Assembly: GCF_022835695.1 (NCBI RefSeq)
Contig: NZ_BQUV01000002.1
Coordinates: 1-64,000 of the forward strand
DNA: 64,000 nt
Source: Bradyrhizobium sp. Ce-3
GTDB taxonomy: Bacteria; Pseudomonadota; Alphaproteobacteria; Rhizobiales; Xanthobacteraceae
Reading direction: 5' to 3'
Below are positions 15,482-23,845 of the stretch, piece by piece. Below the pieces are notes generated by a model. It saw nothing but the letters and a program-made list of their open reading frames with translations, was not told where the DNA came from and searched no databases. A program made the translations under genes and the position numbers. The number at the start of each line of letters is the position of its first letter. The first letter of the stretch is position 1.

Positions 15482-16279
15482 ATGACCGAGATCGTTGCTC
15501 CGCGCCTTGCCTCGACCGTGCTGCTGCTGCGCGACGGCAGCAGCCGTGAAATCGAAGTCTTCATGATGGTGCGCCATCACCAGATCGAGTTCAATTCGGG
15601 CGCGCTGGTGTTTCCGGGCGGCAGCGTCGACAAGAACGACAAGGAGATCGCCGCCGATCCCGCGCTCTATTCCGGCGGGGACGGGCTCGATGGCGACGCG
15701 CTCGGCTTCCGCATTGCGGCGATCCGCGAGACCTTCGAGGAGAGCGGCATCCTGCTGGCGCGGCCGCTGGGGTCGAAGGACCTGGTCGACGCCGGGCGCG
15801 CCAACGAGATCGCGACAGCGCATCGTGCGGCGCTGAACGAGGGCAAGATCAGCTTTCTCAAGGTGCTGACCGACAACGGCATGGTGCTCGCGCTCGACGA
15901 GCTCGTGCCGTATGCGCACTGGATCACGCCGGAGGGCATGCCGAAGCGCTTCGACACCTGGTTCTTCCTGGCCGCCGCGCCGCCCGAGCAGCTCGGCGCG
16001 CATGACGGCAAGGAATCGACCGACTCGATCTGGGTGTCGACGCGGGAGGCGCTGGAGGGCGGCGAGAGCGGCCGTTTCAAGCTGCCATTCCCGACCACCC
16101 GCAACCTGATCCGGCTCGGCAAGCAACCGAACGTCGGCGCCGCGCTCGCCGACAGCAAGGGCAAGCCGATTGTCGCGGTGATGCCCGTGATGACCAAGAC
16201 CGCCACCGGCCGCCAGCTCCGCATCCCCAAGGAAGCCGGCTATGACGGCGAGGTGTTCGACGTCGGCGCGCTGGGGTAG
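15482..16279 (+). CDS. Nudix hydrolase, NUDT19-like with split Nudix box (265 aa)
   Basis: The Nudix box is present but interrupted: FPGGSVDK near residue 42 and AAIRETFEESG near 80, about 20 residues further apart than the canonical G-x5-E-x7-REUxEExGU spacing. NUDT19/RP2-type proteins, which cleave CoA and acyl-CoA to 3',5'-ADP and acyl-phosphopantetheine, also carry an insert in the box. Start is two bases after the DapA-like stop, so it is co-translated with a CoA-pathway operon. Both facts make CoA or an acyl-CoA the likely substrate. Confidence 0.85.
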   Translation: MTEIVAPRLASTVLLLRDGSSREIEVFMMVRHHQIEFNSGALVFPGGSVDKNDKEIAADPALYSGGDGLDGDALGFRIAAIRETFEESGILLARPLGSKDLVDAGRANEIATAHRAALNEGKISFLKVLTDNGMVLALDELVPYAHWITPEGMPKRFDTWFFLAAAPPEQLGAHDGKESTDSIWVSTREALEGGESGRFKLPFPTTRNLIRLGKQPNVGAALADSKGKPIVAVMPVMTKTATGRQLRIPKEAGYDGEVFDVGALG

Positions 16280-16346
16280 TAGGTCGTCATCCGTCATCCT
16301 GAGCGATAGCGTGGACATGACTCACAGACCGCGCAACACGCGCGAT

Positions 16347-16468
16347 GTCGTCCCGGCGTAGGCCGGGACCCATAACCACCGAACTGTATTGTCGCGCGAC
16401 TCTGGGGCCACAGCTTCTTCTAACAACAGAACCCTGTGGTAATGGGTCCCGGCCTTCGCCGGGACGAC
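16347..16468. repeat. Full-length GTCGTCCCGGC intergenic repeat, copy 2
   Basis: This has the same structure as the 10623-10743 element: left hairpin GTCGTCCCGGCGTAGGCCGGGAC, CCATAACC, GGGCCACAGC in the centre, and right hairpin GGTCCCGGCCTTCGCCGGGAC ending in GAC. The two copies bracket the thiolase-to-Nudix gene block on either side. Confidence 0.85.
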
Positions 16469-16563
16469 GATGAATCGCTTCCTGCACACTTCGGCCTGTA
16501 GCGAAATATCGTCGCTTTCAGCGGAAGTAGGCTCCGTCTCCACATCAAGACGGAATCCCTCCC

Positions 16564-17475
16564 ATGACGACCACAACGCCCCGCCAGCCCAGCATGGCCT
16601 TCGAGCTGGCCCTGCTGCTCGCGCTCGCCGCGCTCTGGGGCGGCTCCTATACTTTCATCAAGCTTGGGGTTGCGACCATCCCGCCGATCACACTGATCGC
16701 GGCGCGCACGGCGATCGCGGGGCTGTTGCTCGTCGTCATCATGCGGATGCGGGGCGTGACGATGCCGACCGATGGTGCGACCTGGCGCCGCTTCGTCTTC
16801 CAGGCCTGCCTCAACAGCGTGATCCCATGGACGTTGATTGCCTGGGGCGAGCGCTTCGTCGATGCCGGGCTCGCCACCATCCTCAATTCGGCCTCGCCGA
16901 TCTTCACCTTCCTGTTCACCGCCGTGATCACCCGTCATGAGGCGGCAAGCCCGCGCAAGCTGTTCGGGGTCATCGCCGGGATGGCCGGGATCTGCCTGAT
17001 CGTCGGCGTCGACGCCTTCCGCGATCTTGGGCAGGGGATCGTGGCCGAGGTCGCGATCGTCGCCGCCACCATCTGCTACGCCTGCGCCGCGATCTTCAGC
17101 CGCGGCTTCAAGGGGCTCGATCCGACGGCGCCGGCCGCGGGCTCGCTGCTCGCGGGCGCCGCGATCCTGATCCCGCTCAGCCTTGCCGTCGAACGTCCCT
17201 GGACGCTGTCGCCGTCGACCAGCTCGCTGCTCGCCTTGCTGGCGCTGGCGGTGTTCTCGACCGCGATCGCCTTCGTGATCTACTTCCGCCTGATCCAGAC
17301 CCTGGGCTCGGTCGGCACCACCGCACAGGCCTATCTGCGGGTGCCGATCGGGGTTGCGCTCAGCGTCGCATTCCTGGGCGAACGGCTGAGCCCGACGGCG
17401 TGGATCGGGCTCGCCTGTGTCGTGCTCGGCGTCGCCGCGATGACGATTCCGGCGCGGAAGGCAGCGACCGCCTGA
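16564..17475 (+). CDS. EamA/DMT-superfamily transporter (303 aa)
   Basis: Ten hydrophobic segments form two EamA repeats: the first begins at ALLLALAALWGGSYTFIKLGV (about 15-35) and the second at VAEVAIVAATICYACAAIF (about 160-178). The paired-repeat layout and length fit drug/metabolite exporters. Substrate cannot be inferred. Start follows GGAATCCCTCCC without a strong ribosome site. A second EamA gene is at 42505-43377. Confidence 0.9.
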   Translation: MTTTTPRQPSMAFELALLLALAALWGGSYTFIKLGVATIPPITLIAARTAIAGLLLVVIMRMRGVTMPTDGATWRRFVFQACLNSVIPWTLIAWGERFVDAGLATILNSASPIFTFLFTAVITRHEAASPRKLFGVIAGMAGICLIVGVDAFRDLGQGIVAEVAIVAATICYACAAIFSRGFKGLDPTAPAAGSLLAGAAILIPLSLAVERPWTLSPSTSSLLALLALAVFSTAIAFVIYFRLIQTLGSVGTTAQAYLRVPIGVALSVAFLGERLSPTAWIGLACVVLGVAAMTIPARKAATA

Positions 17476-17720
17476 GGTCATCGCCGCGATAACGCTTCCG
17501 GCGCTGCCGGCATCATCAAGGCGGGCGTGGCGTTCTGGGCGGGGGCGTCGAGGAGGCCGGCCTCCCGCCGGACCAGGCCGGCGCTGCCTGTACCGGAATC
17601 GGCCACCGGCGCCCGAGGTGATGCCGGTCACACCGCCGGCTGGCTGGGCCGTGCAGCATGTTTCCCCAAAGCCCGTAAATTCCCGTATATTGGGGCGCAT
17701 TGGACCCCGGCCTTGATGAC

Positions 17721-20408
17721 ATGACCGCTGAATTGCCGCCGAATTCGCAAGCGCCGCGTGCGTTCTCCCTCTCGATTGGCCAGCTGACGTTCGGCAGCTT
17801 CCTGCTGGTGCTGGCTGTGATCATCATCACATCCACCGCCAGCGTGATCGCGATCCGCCACATCGATACGACCTTCGCCGAGCTGCAGCGGCTGCAAAGC
17901 GTCGGCGACATCGCCGAGGATATCGACCGCCGCACCAACGAGCTGCGGCTGGCGGCGCGGGACTTCGTTACCGAGCCCGGGACCGGCAGCCAGTCGGCCC
18001 AGGTCGCCCAGGCGGCGCAGTCGCTGAGCGAGATCCTGAAAAAGACCCGGATCGAGCTGGCGCCCGAGCAGCAGGACATGATCGATGGCGTCACCCAGCG
18101 GCTGGCGACCTATCGCAGCGGGATCGAGCGCATCTCGGCGCTGCTCAGCCGCCGCGCCGAGATCGTCGCCGGGCTGCCGCCGCTGCGCGACGCCTTCGAC
18201 AAGGCGGTCACCGACAGCAATGATGCGGCGCTGGCGAACACGCTGTCGCAGATCCAGAGTCGCATTGCCACCGCGCTGCTGGCGCACAACACCTCCGCCG
18301 CCGAGCAGGCGGCGCAGAGCATGCGGGCGATGACCATCGCCGATCCCAACCTGCGCGGTGCAGTCGACAAATATGCCGAGGCGATCAGCGCGATCTCGGT
18401 GCGCGAGGGCCAGATCGCCGACATCGACCGCGAGGTGCTCGGCGCGGAAGGCCGCCTGATTCAGAAGGTGACCGAGCTGCTCCGCGAGCTCAGCTCCCGC
18501 CGCGGCCACGTGCTGGCGCGCGATTTCGCCCGAACGCTGGCTGAAGCCAAGTGGCAGAGCATCGTGCTCGGCACCGCGGGCGTGCTGATCGGCCTGTTCG
18601 CCTCGGTGCTGGTGGTTCGCCGCACCGTCCGCCCGCTTGCCCGGATCGCGGGCTCGATCCGCAAGGTCGCGGGCGGCGAGAAGAGCGCGTTCATTCCCGG
18701 CGCCGACCTCGACAACGAGATCGGCGACATCGCGCGCGCCGCCGAGGTGTTCCGCCAGACCCTGGTCGACGCCGACAGCGCACGCGAGGCCGCGCTGCGC
18801 GCGCTCGCCGAGCAGCGGCTCGCCGAGGAGAGCTACCACAAGCTGTTCGAGGCGTCGGTCGAGGGCATCTACGTCACGACGCCGGGCGGCACGCTGCTCA
18901 ACGCCAATCCGGCGCTGGCGCGGATGATGGGCTATGCCACGCCGCAGGATCTGATCAAGGGCATCGATGACATCGCCACCACGGTCTATGTCGATCCGGC
19001 GGCGCGCGAGCAGTACATGCAGTTGATGCAGCGCGATGGTACGGTGCGCGACTACGAGTATCAGGTGCGCTCGAGCGACGGCACCGTGCTGTGGCTGTCT
19101 GACTCCGCGACCGTTGTGCGCAACGACGAGGGCGAGGTGGTTCGCTACGAGGGCACGGTGCGTGACATCACCGACCAGAAGCGTGCCGAAGATGCGATCG
19201 CCGAAGGCCGCCGGCTGCTGCAGATGGTCATCGACACGGTGCCCGCCGTCATCAACGTCAAGGAGCGCAATTTGCGCTACGTGCTGATGAACCGCTACAT
19301 GGCGGGCATCTTCGGCATCGAGCCGCAGGACGCGATCGGCCAGACCACCGCCGAGCTGATGTCGCGTTATGGCGCAGCCAAGACCGACGAGAACGACAAG
19401 CGCGTGCTGTCGGCGCGCCGCGAGCTCGGCTTCTATGAAGAGGAATACAAGGACGCCGCCGGCAACATGCGGCAATGGCTGGTCAACAAGCTGCCGATCC
19501 TCGACGCCCAGGGTGACATCGAGAACATCGTCACGGTGGCGCTCGATATCGGCGAGCGCAAGCGCTCCGAGCAGGAGATGCGCAAGGCGAGGGATTCCGC
19601 CGAGGCCGCCTTGCGCAATCTCCGGGAAACCCAGAATTCGCTGATCGAGGCCGAGAAGCTCGCCGCCCTCGGCCGCCTGGTGGCCGGCGTCGCCCACGAG
19701 GTCAACAACCCCGTCGGCATCAGCCTGACGGTGGCCTCCGCGCTGGAGCGCAAGACCGCGAATTTCGGCGCCCAGGTCGAGCGCGGCGATTTGCGCCGCT
19801 CCAGCCTCAACGATTTCCTGAACACGGCGCGGGACGCCTCGTCGCAGCTGGTCGCCAATCTCAACCGAGCCGCGGAGCTGATCCAGTCGTTCAAGCAGGT
19901 CGCCGCCGACCGCAACTATTCCGACCAGCGCACCTTCGATCTCGGCGACCTCACCGAGCAGGTGGTGATGAGTTTGCGGCCCGGCCTGCGCAAGCACAAT
20001 CTGACCCTCAACGTCGATTGCGAGCCGAACCTGATCATGAATTCCTATCCCGGACCGTATGGCCAGGTGCTGACCAACCTGTTCCTCAACGCGGTCGCGC
20101 ATGCGTTCCCGGACGGCAAGGCCGGCGAGGTCGAAATCCAGGTCCACGCCGCCGGCGGCGACAATGTCGAGGTGATCTTCGCCGACAATGGCTGCGGCAT
20201 GAGCCTCGACGTGCGCCGCCGCGCCTTCGATCCGTTCTTCACCACGCGGCGCGACCAGGGCGGCACCGGGCTCGGGCTGCACATCGTCTACAGCATCGTC
20301 ACCAACCGCCTCGGCGGCCGGCTCTCGCTCGATTCCGCGCCGGGCAACGGCACCCGCATTCAGATGATCCTGCCGCGCGTCGCGCCGCTGGAGCAGGCCG
20401 CGGAGTAG
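17721..20408 (+). CDS. Membrane PAS sensor histidine kinase (895 aa)
   Basis: Domains in order: TM helix (about 25-46), a long periplasmic helical sensor (50-275), TM helix (278-300), HAMP (300-355), two PAS domains (about 370-490 and 500-620), HisKA with His in VAHEVNNP (near 659) and HATPase with DNGCGM and GGTGLGLHI. It phosphorylates an unseen response regulator; none is next to it. HEVNNP in place of HEFNNP is typical of the group with free-standing partners. Start is ATG 17721; TTG 17700 is an alternative adding seven residues. Confidence 0.9.
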   Translation: MTAELPPNSQAPRAFSLSIGQLTFGSFLLVLAVIIITSTASVIAIRHIDTTFAELQRLQSVGDIAEDIDRRTNELRLAARDFVTEPGTGSQSAQVAQAAQSLSEILKKTRIELAPEQQDMIDGVTQRLATYRSGIERISALLSRRAEIVAGLPPLRDAFDKAVTDSNDAALANTLSQIQSRIATALLAHNTSAAEQAAQSMRAMTIADPNLRGAVDKYAEAISAISVREGQIADIDREVLGAEGRLIQKVTELLRELSSRRGHVLARDFARTLAEAKWQSIVLGTAGVLIGLFASVLVVRRTVRPLARIAGSIRKVAGGEKSAFIPGADLDNEIGDIARAAEVFRQTLVDADSAREAALRALAEQRLAEESYHKLFEASVEGIYVTTPGGTLLNANPALARMMGYATPQDLIKGIDDIATTVYVDPAAREQYMQLMQRDGTVRDYEYQVRSSDGTVLWLSDSATVVRNDEGEVVRYEGTVRDITDQKRAEDAIAEGRRLLQMVIDTVPAVINVKERNLRYVLMNRYMAGIFGIEPQDAIGQTTAELMSRYGAAKTDENDKRVLSARRELGFYEEEYKDAAGNMRQWLVNKLPILDAQGDIENIVTVALDIGERKRSEQEMRKARDSAEAALRNLRETQNSLIEAEKLAALGRLVAGVAHEVNNPVGISLTVASALERKTANFGAQVERGDLRRSSLNDFLNTARDASSQLVANLNRAAELIQSFKQVAADRNYSDQRTFDLGDLTEQVVMSLRPGLRKHNLTLNVDCEPNLIMNSYPGPYGQVLTNLFLNAVAHAFPDGKAGEVEIQVHAAGGDNVEVIFADNGCGMSLDVRRRAFDPFFTTRRDQGGTGLGLHIVYSIVTNRLGGRLSLDSAPGNGTRIQMILPRVAPLEQAAE

Positions 20409-20449
20409 AGCGCGACGATGAGCCGGTGGCGCCGGCCGCTTATTTGCTC

Positions 20450-20521
20450 CCGTCACCCTGAGACGCGCGCAAGGGCGCGCTCCTCCAGCGACAAAGGCGA
20501 AGCCTTAGCGCGGGGGTGACG
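20450..20521. repeat. CGTCACCCTGAG...GGGGTGACG intergenic repeat
   Basis: CGTCACCC at the left and GGGTGACG at the right close a structure that contains GCGCGCAAGGGCGCGC as an inner hairpin. It lies between convergent genes and could help end both transcripts. Confidence 0.6.
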
Positions 20522-20545
20522 GGTCGAGCAGCGAGTCTCGAGAAG

Positions 20546-20896
20546 CTAATTGATATCCGCGAGCTTGTGCAGCGTTGCGCCGAAGATCAGGCTCGCTTTG
20601 CCGACCAGCGCGGTGCCGCTCATGGTGCCGCGGGTATCGGTGAAGGTGCCGGAGACGCCGATGCCGACCGGCGCGGGTCCGCCGAACAGCGGGTTGTCGG
20701 TGTCGCGCGGCGTAGTGTGGCGTTGCACCAGGACCTCGCCCTTGAACGCGTCACCCTTCACCGTGTAGCTGCCGGTGTAATAGAGATAGGCATCGCCACC
20801 GAGAATCTGCCCGTCGCGGAAAAGAATCACTCCGCTGCCCTTGCCGACGCGTCCGTCCAGCAGGGTGACATGGATTGAGTATAGCCCGTTCTTCAT
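20546..20896 (-). CDS. GrlR-like regulatory protein (116 aa)
   Basis: MKNGLYSIHV, then GSGVILFRDGQILGGDAYLYYTGSY and the second-half repeat VGIGVSGTFTDTRG match the beta-barrel design of GrlR, the negative regulator that holds GrlA in the enteropathogenic E. coli LEE system. Many rhizobia carry stand-alone homologues whose partner is unknown. No GrlA-like gene or type III secretion gene is nearby. ATG 20896 is chosen because homology begins there; the upstream frame has no ribosome site. Confidence 0.8.
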   Translation of the reverse strand: MKNGLYSIHVTLLDGRVGKGSGVILFRDGQILGGDAYLYYTGSYTVKGDAFKGEVLVQRHTTPRDTDNPLFGGPAPVGIGVSGTFTDTRGTMSGTALVGKASLIFGATLHKLADIN

Positions 20897-21135
20897 AACG
20901 TCCCATCGACCGGCTGCCGCGCCCGCAGCAATCCGGATTGGTTTTTTATGCCAAAGCGAGCAACCTCGTGCAATGCGGCAGGTTGATTCCGGGGGTGTCC
21001 GGAGTGACCGTAGACCCTCGGTTCCTGCCAGCCGGTGTGACGGCGCGATGACAGCGGACCGTGCGCGCGAATCGAACTGGCCCGCGAAATGCATAGCTCT
21101 GGTTGCACTGGCCGGTGAGTGCTGGAGCAACATAC

Positions 21136-21576
21136 ATGACAGACAGGATGGAAGCTGGCGGCCGCGTTGCGGGCCGGTATGACGATCCCGGAACCCTGGT
21201 CCGCCGTCGCCGCGGCCGGATCCGCGTATCTCTGCCGCTTGGTCTGGTCGCGCTGTTGTCGGTCGCCGCCGCGCAACTCGCGCAGGCGCGCGATCCCGAC
21301 GGCCGCTACGCCAATTCGCCGCTCAAGGAATGGTTCGACGGTCTGCGCAGCGGCAAGGGGCCATGTTGTTCCGATGCCGACGGCAGCGCGGTCAGCGACG
21401 TCGACTGGGAGTCGAAGGACGGGCACTATCGCGTGCGCCTCGACGGAGCCTGGATCGATGTCCCGGACGAGGCCGTGGTCAGGGAACCGAACCGGGCCGG
21501 CCGCGCCATGGTATGGCCGATCAAGAGCTACATGGGCGTGACGATCCGCTGCTTCATGCCCGGCAGCATGACGTAG
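21136..21576 (+). CDS. Exported or anchored protein with CCSDADG motif (146 aa)
   Basis: A basic N-terminus and a hydrophobic helix (about residues 28-50, ending QAR) suggest a leader or anchor. The exported part has KGPCCSDADGSAVSDVDW, then RVRLDGAWIDVP, and ends near TIRCFMPG, giving three Cys. Many rhizobial genomes encode proteins of this layout without known function. ATG 21136 follows GGAG; an upstream TTG at 21103 is less likely. Confidence 0.75.
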   Translation: MTDRMEAGGRVAGRYDDPGTLVRRRRGRIRVSLPLGLVALLSVAAAQLAQARDPDGRYANSPLKEWFDGLRSGKGPCCSDADGSAVSDVDWESKDGHYRVRLDGAWIDVPDEAVVREPNRAGRAMVWPIKSYMGVTIRCFMPGSMT

Positions 21577-21597
21577 CGCGGCGCGCCGCTCGGAAGC

Positions 21598-21981
21598 TCA
21601 CACGTATTTCTTGTCGCGCTCGAGCAGCTCGATCGAGATGCCCTGGGGGCCGCGGATGAAGCAGATCCGCACGCCGGGGCGGATCGTGGTCGGCTCCTTG
21701 GTGAACTCGACGCCCTTGGCCTTGATCTCGGCTGCGACCGCGTCGATGTCCTTCACGGTCAGCCCGAAATGATCGAGCCCCTGATAGGGCGTCACCGGCG
21801 GGGCGTTGACGCCGTCGCCTTGTGTCACTTCCGCGATGAACACCTTGGCGCCGCCGAGCTGGACGTCGATGCGGCCGGGGCCGCGGATGATCTCGCCGCC
21901 GAGAATGTCGCGCAGCCAGGTCGCGGTGGCCTCGGGATCGGGGCTGCGCAGGTGAACATGGTCCCAGGTGACGACAGGCAT
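21598..21981 (-). CDS. VOC-superfamily (glyoxalase-like) protein (127 aa)
   Basis: Two beta-alpha-beta-beta-beta units: TWDHVHLRSPDPEATATWL at the start and GLDHFGLTVKDIDAVAAEI in the middle. The metal ligands expected for the fold are visible as His in DHVH, His in LDHF and Glu in ISIELLE near the end. It could be a glyoxalase, extradiol dioxygenase or resistance protein; no substrate can be chosen. It stands alone on the minus strand. Confidence 0.88.
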   Translation of the reverse strand: MPVVTWDHVHLRSPDPEATATWLRDILGGEIIRGPGRIDVQLGGAKVFIAEVTQGDGVNAPPVTPYQGLDHFGLTVKDIDAVAAEIKAKGVEFTKEPTTIRPGVRICFIRGPQGISIELLERDKKYV

Positions 21982-22253
21982 TGCGATCTCCTTGTTGTTC
22001 TCGCGCCGCTTCGATGCGCGGCACTCGCTCTCGGGCGGCGCGAACTTAGCGAGCGGGCGGCCGCGATGCCATCCCTCCAGCCTGGCTGTCGCAAGATTGT
22101 CGTCCCGGAAGGAAACCATTCCCTCGGTCAGCGATTGTTCTCACGAGGCCGCTCGACCTGCGGCCATCGCCCGGAGGGCGATCGGTGCGGGGGCCGGGTG
22201 GTATGCTCGGCTGTGTGGCGGCCCGATCAGGCTGCCAGGGTGAGGGCACGACG

Positions 22254-22883
22254 ATGCGGATCGGCTTGGCGTCGTTTCGGAGGTTGGCCGCCGGACGTCT
22301 CGGTGAAGGCGGCTTCTACGCCAGCCTGTTGTTGCCGCTGATCGCGCTCGCCGGGATTGCCGCCTGGTTCATGCTTCCCGAACCCAGCGACGCCGGAGAC
22401 CAGGACGTCTGGCCGGTGTCATCTGCCGCGATCCGCACCGCGCAGGATGTCGCGACCGGGCCGCAATCCGCCCGAACCGCAAGTCAACCCGCAAAGGACG
22501 CGCCGGCAGATGAGCCGGTCACGGTCGGGGCGGCCTCCGCCCCGCCGGTGGCCGAGGAGGCCGGCTCGCCCGGCCCCGGATCGGAACGGTTGCCGCCGGA
22601 CAAGCTGCGGATCGCCTCGCAATCGTGGCGGCGCGGCGGGCTGGGTTCGAAGGCGCTGGTTACCCTGACCCTGCGCAATGCCAATGATTTCGCGGTCAAG
22701 GACATCGAGATCGCCTGCGCCTTCATCCGCCGCGACGGCAGCCTCGTGACCGAGCGCAAGCGGTTGATATCGGACACCGTGGCCATGCGGAGCCGCAAGA
22801 CCTACCCGCAGATGCTGATCGGGTTCGTGAACGTGAACGCAAACAAGGCGAAGTGCACGGTCGTGACCGCCAGCCGCGTCTAA
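22254..22883 (+). CDS. Membrane-anchored protein with conserved C-terminal domain (209 aa)
   Basis: One TM helix at about 22-42 (SLLLPLIALAGIAAWFML), then a Pro/Ala-rich linker (50-120), then a folded domain from about 125 with TLRNANDFAVKDIEIACAFIRRDGS and a Cys-containing end. The last part resembles an immunoglobulin-like beta sandwich of the FxLYD type, often attached to anchors. No function is known. Start ATG 22254; the 270 bases upstream hold no other gene. Confidence 0.65.
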   Translation: MRIGLASFRRLAAGRLGEGGFYASLLLPLIALAGIAAWFMLPEPSDAGDQDVWPVSSAAIRTAQDVATGPQSARTASQPAKDAPADEPVTVGAASAPPVAEEAGSPGPGSERLPPDKLRIASQSWRRGGLGSKALVTLTLRNANDFAVKDIEIACAFIRRDGSLVTERKRLISDTVAMRSRKTYPQMLIGFVNVNANKAKCTVVTASRV

Positions 22884-22945
22884 TCCCGGCATCCCGAAAA
22901 AGTGACCGGGAATTGACTGGCCGGGTGAACCGTAACGGCCGGGCA

Positions 22946-22970
22946 GGAACTAACTAATAAGCCGACCGTT
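22946..22970 (+). promoter_or_regulatory. EcfG-type general stress promoter
   Basis: GGAAC at 22946-22950 and CGTT at 22967-22970 are separated by exactly 16 bases, the consensus for alphaproteobacterial sigma-EcfG. A start near 22977 would give a 120-base leader for the gene at 23099. Confidence 0.75.
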
Positions 22971-23098
22971 AGAGAACGACCCGGAAGCGCGGATGGCGAC
23001 TGTCCGGGTGATCATGCGCAGACGATGAATTCGTTGCGCGATGACTGATGTCGTCGCGTCGAGATGAACCGCGCCCGTGGCGCGGGGGGAGCCACCAA

Positions 23099-23620
23099 AT
23101 GCCTGTAGCGCGTTATTTCCTGTTCGTTGGTGGCGTGCTGCTTGCGCTGCTCTTCGTCGTCAACGCCGTGGTACCCCAGGAGGCCGCGATTCCCGGCCAA
23201 AGCCAGGCCATCTCGTCGCCGGGCGTTGACAAGACCATGGTTCGCATCAGGTCGACCCAGAAGCTGCCTGAGCGGGTGGTCTACGACACCAACCAGCCGA
23301 TCATCGTTCCGGCGCAGCTGAACGCGGTTGCCGCGGCCGTTCCGCCGGCAGCCAGTGACGCGTCGGCGCAGGTCCGCGTCCGCAACACGTTCGCCCAGTT
23401 CATTCCGCCGGAGAAGGCCGACGCGCAGAAGGCCGTGGCCGAGGCGAAGCCGGCCGAGCAGCCGGCCCAGGCCCAGGCGCCGAAGAAGCGCAAGGTCGCG
23501 CGCTACCACAGCCATCCCCAGCAGCCGATGCGGCTGGCCCAGCCCGGCATGTATCAGCCCTACCGTGTCGCGCAGCAGCAGCCGCGCATGGGCTTCTTCG
23601 GCGGCTTCGGCACCTGGTAA
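23099..23620 (+). CDS. Membrane-anchored Ala/Gln/Pro-rich stress protein (173 aa)
   Basis: ATG 23099 follows a strong GGGGGAG. One membrane helix lies at residues 5-24 (YFLFVGGVLLALLFVVNAVV); the periplasmic part is mostly disordered, with Ala/Pro/Lys-rich repeats (100-135) and a tail with QQPM/QQPRMGFFGGFG. No family is recognised. An EcfG promoter upstream and a strong terminator downstream make it a single-gene, stress-induced unit. Confidence 0.8.
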   Translation: MPVARYFLFVGGVLLALLFVVNAVVPQEAAIPGQSQAISSPGVDKTMVRIRSTQKLPERVVYDTNQPIIVPAQLNAVAAAVPPAASDASAQVRVRNTFAQFIPPEKADAQKAVAEAKPAEQPAQAQAPKKRKVARYHSHPQQPMRLAQPGMYQPYRVAQQQPRMGFFGGFGTW

Positions 23621-23650
23621 CCAGGCGGCCGCCCCAGCCGGCAATCGATC

Positions 23651-23680
23651 TGCCGCCGCAAGCACCTGCGGCGGCATTTT
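23651..23680 (+). terminator. Rho-independent terminator
   Basis: TGCCGCCGCA-agcacc-TGCGGCGGCA followed by TTTT ends the 23099-23620 transcript. Confidence 0.9.
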
Positions 23681-23741
23681 CATGTCCGCGGAATCCGACG
23701 CGTGCCAGGCGCGGGAAGCCGGCCGGCCCGCCTGATAAGCC

Positions 23742-23845
23742 TAGCGCCTATCCCGTTCCGATTGAATCGGAACGGGGCTCTAGGTTCTTGTTTTGACGCG
23801 TTTTCTTCACGCGAACCGGTACCCACTTCGCTCGAAAACGCTCTA
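23742..23845. repeat. GTTTTCGAGCGAAG-type repeat, copy 2 (inverted)
   Basis: This is nearly the reverse complement of 4861-4962: it begins CTAGCGCCTATCCCGTTCCG and ends TTCGCTCGAAAACGCT. It reaches the stop codon of the gene at 23843-24250 and may provide its 3' end. Confidence 0.8.

Noticed and set aside
17628-20456. 942-codon open frame on the minus strand opposite the PAS kinase
   Set aside because: A GC-rich shadow: no domain, odd His/Ala/Gly composition, and the plus strand encodes a complete kinase over the same bases. Similar long antisense frames at 7859-9571, 38381-40342, 43044-45551, 46821-48365 and 56086-58056 were dropped for the same reason.
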